5,604 bases of DNA. Source: Candidatus Uhrbacteria bacterium RIFCSPLOWO2_02_FULL_49_11 (GTDB lineage: Bacteria; Patescibacteriota; Patescibacteriia; 2-02-FULL-49-11). Shown here piece by piece: positions 1-3,772 of this stretch. Position 1 is the first letter of the stretch. Every line of letters begins with the position of its first letter. The position numbers and the translations under genes were made by a program. The stretch is from positions 16,374 through 21,977 of the forward strand of contig MGER01000060.1 in assembly GCA_001791465.1 (NCBI GenBank), read 5' to 3'. The notes beneath the pieces are model-generated. The model had not been told where the DNA came from and did no database searches. It saw only the letters and a list, made by a program, of their open reading frames with translations.

Positions 1-72
1 AAAGAGTAAAGTTAGTGATAATATTTCACGAATTAACCCTCACTGACCCAAAAACATAAAGCGAGGGAATAC

Positions 73-149
73 CAATTTTTCGAGGACTTATGCCTGTAGC
101 CAGGCAGGCATAAGCGTGAGGGAGTAAGGTCGCGTCCGCAGAAAAATTG
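73..149. repeat. Nested inverted repeats downstream of the RodZ-like gene
   Basis: CTTATGCCTG (87-96) and CAGGCATAAG (105-114) form a perfect 10-bp hairpin with an eight-base loop. It is enclosed by CAATTTTTC (73-81) and GAAAAATTG (141-149), a perfect 9-bp repeat. CCCTCAC (37-43) also matches GTGAGGG (116-122). No T-tract follows the central hairpin on either strand, so it is not a standard terminator. It may be part of a structured RNA, a protein-binding palindrome or an mRNA 3' end. The remainder of 1-182 shows no credible gene, tRNA or promoter with both boxes. Confidence 0.6.
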
Positions 150-182
150 TGTAGGCTGACGCAGAGAGAATATAAGTGGATG

Positions 183-881
183 TTATGGCCTGGGTAAAAC
201 ACGATACACTCCGCTAGTAGCGCCGTCGCGCACGACACGGCGCTCTAAAATCCTCTCCCTGCCAAAACGCCGCGCCACCGAAAGATGTATATAGTTTACC
301 CCTTTCGCGAGAGTAAGGGAAGCAGAAAAAGTCCCGTCAGCGCGCACCGTGACCGCCTCATTATTAACCATGAGACGCGCTTCTGGTTCCGTGCTGCCTG
401 ATACGGTGATGGATTCAAGATGAGTGACGAATCCGTCAGGCGGATAATCAACGGCAAGCGGAGGCGGGTTGGTGAGTGCTATCAACTGCATGCCGAGGTA
501 CCCGACTATGGCAAGGAGTACTGCGGCCATAGCGATGCGCCGCAGCCGCTGCGGCCACACGACAAAATGCGCACGAGTACAGCTTTGGGATTTGGGCGTA
601 TTGCTCCAATGATCATGGACGAGCTGAATTTTTAATTGTGCCAGAAGCGTCTTGGGCGCCACCCCCAGATAATTCGCGTACTGCTCAAGGTAACGCCGCA
701 CATAAAGGACTCCCGGAAGGTCGCGCCATCGGTTCTCTTCAAGCGCCGCGAGATAGTGCTCTTGCACGCCCGCCGCACAGGCTGCTTGCGCGCGCGTAAG
801 ATGCGCCCTTTCCCGCGCACGCATAAGTATCTCCCCAATCGTCTCTTTCTGCTCAATTGCTTTAGAATAAAATGCCTTCAT
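183..881 (-). CDS. RodZ-like membrane protein with N-terminal helix-turn-helix and Ig-like domain
   Basis: This 232-aa protein has the layout of RodZ and its relatives. Residues 14-80 form a cytoplasmic Xre-type helix-turn-helix of the RodZ kind: TIGEILMRARERAHLTR, then the segment with YLAALEENRWRDLPGVLYVR and the YLEQYANYLGV helix. A basic linker (about 81-115) leads to one membrane helix (about 116-136). Residues 142-217 outside the membrane look like an Ig-like beta domain (PPDGFVTH, ITVSGSTEPEA, ADGTFSASLTL, GVNYIHLSV). RodZ proteins link the MreB cytoskeleton to the membrane and cell wall synthesis; no mreB is visible here, so the partner is unknown, and the outer domain differs from the usual RodZ tail. 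DNA binding by the HTH is also possible. The start at 881 is supported by the short N-terminal extension before the conserved TIGE, but it has only AGGCGGG as a possible ribosome site, buried in a helix. Its own promoter lies at 1001-1030. Confidence 0.88.
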   Translation of the reverse strand: MKAFYSKAIEQKETIGEILMRARERAHLTRAQAACAAGVQEHYLAALEENRWRDLPGVLYVRRYLEQYANYLGVAPKTLLAQLKIQLVHDHWSNTPKSQSCTRAHFVVWPQRLRRIAMAAVLLAIVGYLGMQLIALTNPPPLAVDYPPDGFVTHLESITVSGSTEPEARLMVNNEAVTVRADGTFSASLTLAKGVNYIHLSVARRFGRERILERRVVRDGATSGVYRVLPRP

Positions 882-987
882 ACCCGCCTAAATTTTATAC
901 TTCTCCCACCCATAATAATATTTAGAATAACCATAGGGGTTTTTAAGCAAATAGAAGTGATGTATATGACTACAAAACTTAGGCGGG
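882..987 (-). promoter_or_regulatory. Structured 5' leader occluding the RodZ-like ribosome binding site
   Basis: On minus-strand RNA CCCGCCUAAGUUUUGUA (987 to 971) pairs without a break to UAUAAAAUUUAGGCGGG (899 to 883): 15 Watson-Crick and two G-U pairs. On plus-strand RNA the same two positions are A-C mismatches, so the helix is continuous only in the sense direction. ACUUCU (958 to 953) can also pair with AGAAGU (904 to 899), extending the helix past a one-sided bulge and competing for the last pair. The 3' arm contains AGGCGGG, the only ribosome-binding-like sequence, and ends one base before AUG. No known riboswitch core was recognised. An RNA switch, thermosensor or trans-acting target are all possible. 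Confidence 0.55.
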
Positions 988-1000
988 CTTAGTTCTCCTC

Positions 1001-1030
1001 CTTATATCCTACCGCAGCATTTATTGTCAA
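1001..1030 (-). promoter_or_regulatory. Consensus-like promoter of the HTH/RodZ-like gene
   Basis: The minus strand has a perfect -35 TTGACA (1030 to 1025), an 18-base spacer and TATAAG (1006 to 1001, 5 of 6 to consensus). Transcription would start about 994-993 and give a leader of about 113 bases before the ATG at 881. The -10 overlaps an AAGGAGGAG sequence that looks like a Shine-Dalgarno but would lie mostly upstream of the transcript start. A second perfect -10, TATAAT (1049 to 1044), lacks a fitting -35. Confidence 0.7.
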
Positions 1031-1033
1031 TAC

Positions 1034-1061
1034 TTGATACATAATTATACGACTGTGTATT
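1034..1061 (+). promoter_or_regulatory. Candidate promoter for the plus-strand RNA
   Basis: TTGATA (1034-1039, 5 of 6 to the -35 consensus), 16 bases, then TGTATT (1056-1061, 4 of 6 to the -10 consensus). A start 6-7 bases on would fall at 1067-1068, exactly at the GGGCG that opens the closing helix. An alternative pair, TTGTCA (1024-1029) and TATACG (1046-1051) 16 bases apart, would start near 1058. Both are only moderate matches; the agreement with the RNA 5' end is the best support. Confidence 0.35.
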
Positions 1062-1066
1062 CGCGA

Positions 1067-1201
1067 GGGCGTGCCACAGTTCGCCGTGAGGATTGTCTGA
1101 GACAGTCACGATAAACGAGAGTTGTGATGAGGGAGACGTATCGGGACGACCCCGCCTCTGCGCGGGGGGCCGAGTTCCGCAACAAGAACTAGGGTACGCC
1201 C
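1067..1201 (+). ncRNA. Candidate structured small RNA, family not recognised
   Basis: This stretch is GC-rich between AT-rich flanks and has no credible ORF. On the plus strand GGGCGUGCC (1067-1075) pairs with GGUACGCCC (1193-1201): nine continuous pairs including one G-U, whereas on the minus strand that pair is a C-A mismatch, which favours plus-strand RNA. After a small internal loop AGUUC (1078-1082) pairs with GAACU (1186-1190). Inside are three possible arms: AUUGUC/GACAGU (92-97 and 101-106, adding 1000), CACGAU/GUUGUG (1107-1112 and 1121-1126), and UCGG plus CCCCGC with GCGGGG plus CCGA (1141-1173). The purine-rich 1127-1140 stays mostly unpaired. Promoter-like boxes precede it and a hairpin with U-tract follows. 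I found no match to the key motifs of RNase P RNA, tmRNA, SRP RNA, the hammerhead core or the TPP and c-di-GMP riboswitches. A 6S-like role is conceivable but the fold is branched rather than a single rod. Pairing is seen; transcription is inferred. Confidence 0.45.
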
Positions 1202-1202
1202 G

Positions 1203-1247
1203 AGCTGTATTATGTAATACCATAATTTAAATTGTACAGCTATTTTC
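1203..1247 (+). terminator. Candidate terminator of a plus-strand RNA
   Basis: AGCTGTA (1203-1209) pairs with TACAGCT (1235-1241), extended by a T-G pair, and encloses a small TTATG/CATAA hairpin (1210-1225). On the plus strand ATTTTCTCC follows directly, a short U-tract. On the minus strand it is followed by CGGGCG, so it does not work as an ftsK terminator. The stem is AT-rich and the U-tract short, so strength is uncertain. It sits two bases after the closing helix of the candidate RNA. Confidence 0.45.
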
Positions 1248-1255
1248 TCCAATAA

Positions 1256-3529
1256 CTACTCATCCTCATTATCACTTAAATTTTCATCGGAACGCTGTTC
1301 TATTTCTTCCTCCCCTGGTTCAGGGGTAAATTCCCGCGTATGCAAATCTTCGATCGTGACCAGCACGTCTCTGGGCTTTGCCCCGTCGCCTGGCCCGATG
1401 GTTCCCTCTTCTTCCAAGAGGTCAAGAAGTCTCGCGGCCCGCGCGTATCCCACGCTCATCCTGCGCTGGAGAAACGACGCGGACGCTCTTCCCGCGCGCA
1501 CCACCAGCTCCCGAGCTTCCGCCAGACGCATATCGCCCTCTCCCTCCCCCTCGAGATACTCTTGCGCCGTGGCGCGCTTCTCTAAAATCTCATCATCATA
1601 CGAAGGCGCCCCCCCTTTTTCTTTCCAATACGCAACTACGCGCTCTATCTCCTCATCAGACACATAGGCGCCTTGCAGACGACGCGGCTTTGAAAGCTCG
1701 GCGGTGGTAAAGAGCAGGTCGCCTCTCCCTAAAAGTTTCTCCGCGCCGCTCAAATCAAGGATGGTGCGCGAGTCCACCGCAGACGCCACGGCAAATGCAA
1801 TCCGTGAGGTAATATTTGCCTTAATGAGACCGGTAATAATATCCACCGAAGGCCTCTGGGTCGCGACGATGAGATGAATGCCGACCGCGCGCGCCATCTG
1901 CGCAAGACGTATGATGGCCGCCTCTACTTCAGCCGCCGCCACTGACATAAGATCCGCCAGCTCATCGATCACCACCACGATGTAGGGCAAGCGCTCACCG
2001 CCATTGCTGTTGTACATTTCAATATTTCTTTTTCCCGTTTCCGAGAGCAGCTGAAACCTGCGGTCCATTTCACCCACGACCCACCGCAGGGCATTAATGG
2101 TCCGGTCCACTTCAGTGACGACTGGCGTGAGCAAATGCGGAAGACCATTATATACCGTAAGCTCCACCCGCTTCGGGTCCACCAGTATAAACCGAAGATC
2201 CTCAGGCTGGTTCTGATAGAGCAGGCTGATGATACAACTGTTGATCATCACCGATTTGCCTGATCCGGTTGCGCCGGCGATGAGCAAATGCGGCATTCTC
2301 CCCACATCCGCAAGCCACGGCTTGCCGGCGACGTCTCTGCCTATCGCGATGGTGAGAGCACTATTGCGTTTCTTGAACTCGTCGCTTAAGAGAACCTCTC
2401 GGAGCGGCACGATGGCCACCTGCTGGTTGGGCACCTCAATGCCCACGAGGGATTTCCCGGGGATAGGCGCTTCAATCCTGATAGGATGGGCGGCAAGCGA
2501 GAGCGCCAGGTCATTAGAAAGGCTGGTGATTTGGGACACCTTCACCCCTTCCGCAGGCCGCAGCGTATATTGGGTCACCGTGGGTCCTACAGATACTTCT
2601 CCCATTTCCACCTCAATGCCGAAGTTCGCAAATGTTTTCCTGATTGTCTCTTGATTCGCACCGATATCGCCTGACGTGGGCTTGCCTGCCTTGCCGGTTA
2701 AGAGCTCGAAGGGAATATCCACTTTTTTCCTGCGGTGCGGCACAGGGAAGAGCGGCCGCGGCACTACCTGCATCTGATGCTCTCGCGGATGAAGCGCGCC
2801 TGTCACTGCATCAGCATCTGCTTCTGGGGATAGTGGCGCGTCATGAGAAGAAAAATCCTCTTCTTCTCCATCCTCTATATCCTGCCTATGAAATAATACT
2901 TCTTCGTCCTCTTCTTGAGCCTCCCTGCCAAACCGCCCATGAAAAAGTTCTGCCATCGTGCGCAGCCGATCCCGCACCCACGCAATCACGCGCATGCCCC
3001 ACCGTGTCGGCGCAAGCAAGCCCGTGATGCTCGTTTCAAATATAAGGATAAGACCTGCGAGCCCCAATGCAAAAAGGATGACGAGCGCGCCCCAGATGCC
3101 CGCGACCTGCCGCAGGGGATAGGACGCCAAGAGCCCAAGGTACCCACCGCCGCGCTCCTCGCCAATCACCGCAAGCGCATCTTCCGAGGGTATCCGCAGA
3201 TGGAATAACCCGATGAGCGCCATTAAAAGACACACCACGCCCCACCACTGTCCCCGCTCGACCGCGAATTTTTCCGGAAAAAGCGTGTGCATGGCAACCG
3301 CAAGCAAAAGCAGGGGAACGAGCACATCCACGCGCCCGAAAAAAGTAGCCAAAAACAGCCGCCAGGTGTTCCCTACCGGCCCTGCAAGGTCAAAAAAAGC
3401 AAGCACGGAGAGGACTCCAAGCGCAAACAAAAAAATAATGCCAAGCGCGCGTTTTGTCTCGGGCGACATGGACTCACGCTCCCGCGTGCGCGGAATTCGA
3501 GGGCGCTCTTCACGATAATATCTAGCCAT
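1256..3529 (-). CDS. ftsK: DNA translocase FtsK/SpoIIIE
   Basis: FtsK is a septum-anchored hexameric ATPase that pumps double-stranded DNA to clear the chromosome from the closing septum. At 757 aa it is close to B. subtilis SpoIIIE in size and much shorter than E. coli FtsK. A basic N-terminal tail (1-20) precedes four hydrophobic segments (about 28-49, 66-83, 96-113, 145-165). An acidic linker (about 203-225) follows, then the alpha domain (about 268-380), the beta motor with Walker A GATGSGKS (419-426), the family motif VDPKRVELTVYNGLPHL (449-465), Walker B VVVIDELADLM (518-528) and the ATQRPSVDIITG segment, and a gamma winged helix (about 667-725, FLQRRMSVGYARAARLLDLLE) that in relatives reads oriented DNA sequences. 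An acidic tail (736-757) ends it. The ATG at 3529 has no Shine-Dalgarno; an alternative ATG at 3469 (Met21) has GGGAG nine bases upstream and keeps all membrane segments. The chosen start fits the promoter and keeps the usual basic tail. No clear minus-strand terminator follows. Confidence 0.97.
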   Translation of the reverse strand: MARYYREERPRIPRTRERESMSPETKRALGIIFLFALGVLSVLAFFDLAGPVGNTWRLFLATFFGRVDVLVPLLLLAVAMHTLFPEKFAVERGQWWGVVCLLMALIGLFHLRIPSEDALAVIGEERGGGYLGLLASYPLRQVAGIWGALVILFALGLAGLILIFETSITGLLAPTRWGMRVIAWVRDRLRTMAELFHGRFGREAQEEDEEVLFHRQDIEDGEEEDFSSHDAPLSPEADADAVTGALHPREHQMQVVPRPLFPVPHRRKKVDIPFELLTGKAGKPTSGDIGANQETIRKTFANFGIEVEMGEVSVGPTVTQYTLRPAEGVKVSQITSLSNDLALSLAAHPIRIEAPIPGKSLVGIEVPNQQVAIVPLREVLLSDEFKKRNSALTIAIGRDVAGKPWLADVGRMPHLLIAGATGSGKSVMINSCIISLLYQNQPEDLRFILVDPKRVELTVYNGLPHLLTPVVTEVDRTINALRWVVGEMDRRFQLLSETGKRNIEMYNSNGGERLPYIVVVIDELADLMSVAAAEVEAAIIRLAQMARAVGIHLIVATQRPSVDIITGLIKANITSRIAFAVASAVDSRTILDLSGAEKLLGRGDLLFTTAELSKPRRLQGAYVSDEEIERVVAYWKEKGGAPSYDDEILEKRATAQEYLEGEGEGDMRLAEARELVVRAGRASASFLQRRMSVGYARAARLLDLLEEEGTIGPGDGAKPRDVLVTIEDLHTREFTPEPGEEEIEQRSDENLSDNEDE

Positions 3530-3540
3530 ACAACGCTGTT

Positions 3541-3549
3541 AGTATATCA
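3541..3549 (-). promoter_or_regulatory. Extended -10 promoter of ftsK
   Basis: The minus strand reads TGATATACT, an extended -10 element (TGn followed by TATACT, 5 of 6 to consensus). No good -35 is present at 16-18 bases; CTGCAT is the nearest. Extended -10 promoters can work without a -35. The box ends 11 bases before the ftsK ATG at 3529, so a start 6-8 bases downstream would leave a leader of only about 3-5 bases and no Shine-Dalgarno sequence. Confidence 0.6.
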
Positions 3550-3610
3550 TAATTTTACATTTTTATGCAGGAGCTGCACTAAACAGGCACTTCGGTAACA
3601 TGCACAAGAC

Positions 3611-3641
3611 AAACCCGTATTTACCTGGTAAACGCGGGTTT
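3611..3641. repeat. Long imperfect hairpin between rpoC terminator and ftsK promoter
   Basis: AAACCCG (3611-3617) pairs with CGGGTTT (3635-3641), and TTTAC (3620-3624) with GTAAA (3628-3632) around a three-base loop. Two positions between the helices give one wobble and one mismatch on either strand. On the minus strand it is followed by TTTGTCTTGT, a weak T-rich stretch, so it could be a back-up terminator after rpoC. On the plus strand no T-tract follows. The pairing is clear; the role is uncertain. Confidence 0.5.
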
Positions 3642-3713
3642 AGTGGGTTGCGAAAACAGGGGAGGTCATACCAAGGATAAGTACGTGTCGCGACCTATCA
3701 CGCGGTGATGGTG

Positions 3714-3747
3714 AAAACAAAAAACGCCACCGATGCGCTCGGTGACA
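3714..3747 (-). terminator. Intrinsic terminator of rpoC
   Basis: Read on the minus strand, 25 bases after the rpoC stop, CACCGA pairs with TCGGTG around a GCGCA loop. The helix can be extended by G-T and G-C pairs. It is followed by GCG and then TTTTTTGTTTT. Stem, loop and T-tract fit a rho-independent terminator. It would end the rpoC transcript and uncouple it from ftsK. Confidence 0.85.
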
Positions 3748-3772
3748 TTTCAATGAATACATGACATTCCGA

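Noticed and set aside
26..238. 70-codon minus-strand ORF at the left end
   Set aside because: It begins inside the RodZ-like gene in another frame, has no ribosome site and shows no recognisable protein features.
894..899. TATAAA as a second -10 box just before the RodZ-like start
   Set aside because: No -35 or extended -10 accompanies it, and it is part of the paired arm; a consensus promoter exists upstream.
861..930. Direct repeat TTTAGAATAA at 861-870 and 921-930
   Set aside because: Ten AT-rich bases, one copy inside the coding region; likely chance.
883..987. Small mobile element (MITE-like) with 17-base terminal inverted repeats
   Set aside because: No target-site duplication is visible at either edge, and the G-U pattern fits a functional RNA helix better. 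Only a genome-wide copy search would reopen this.
1121..1140. Hammerhead-like GUGAUGAGGGAGACG segment
   Set aside because: The core needs CUGAUGA and GAAA with three joining stems; the first base and the GAAA are missing.
1002..1223. 73-codon minus-strand ORF in the ftsK/RodZ-like gap
   Set aside because: No ribosome site before its ATG, composition unlike a folded protein, and it lies opposite the paired region, which explains its sequence better as RNA.
2229..2654. 141-codon plus-strand ORF opposite ftsK
   Set aside because: Antisense to the conserved FtsK motor domain; no start signal of its own.
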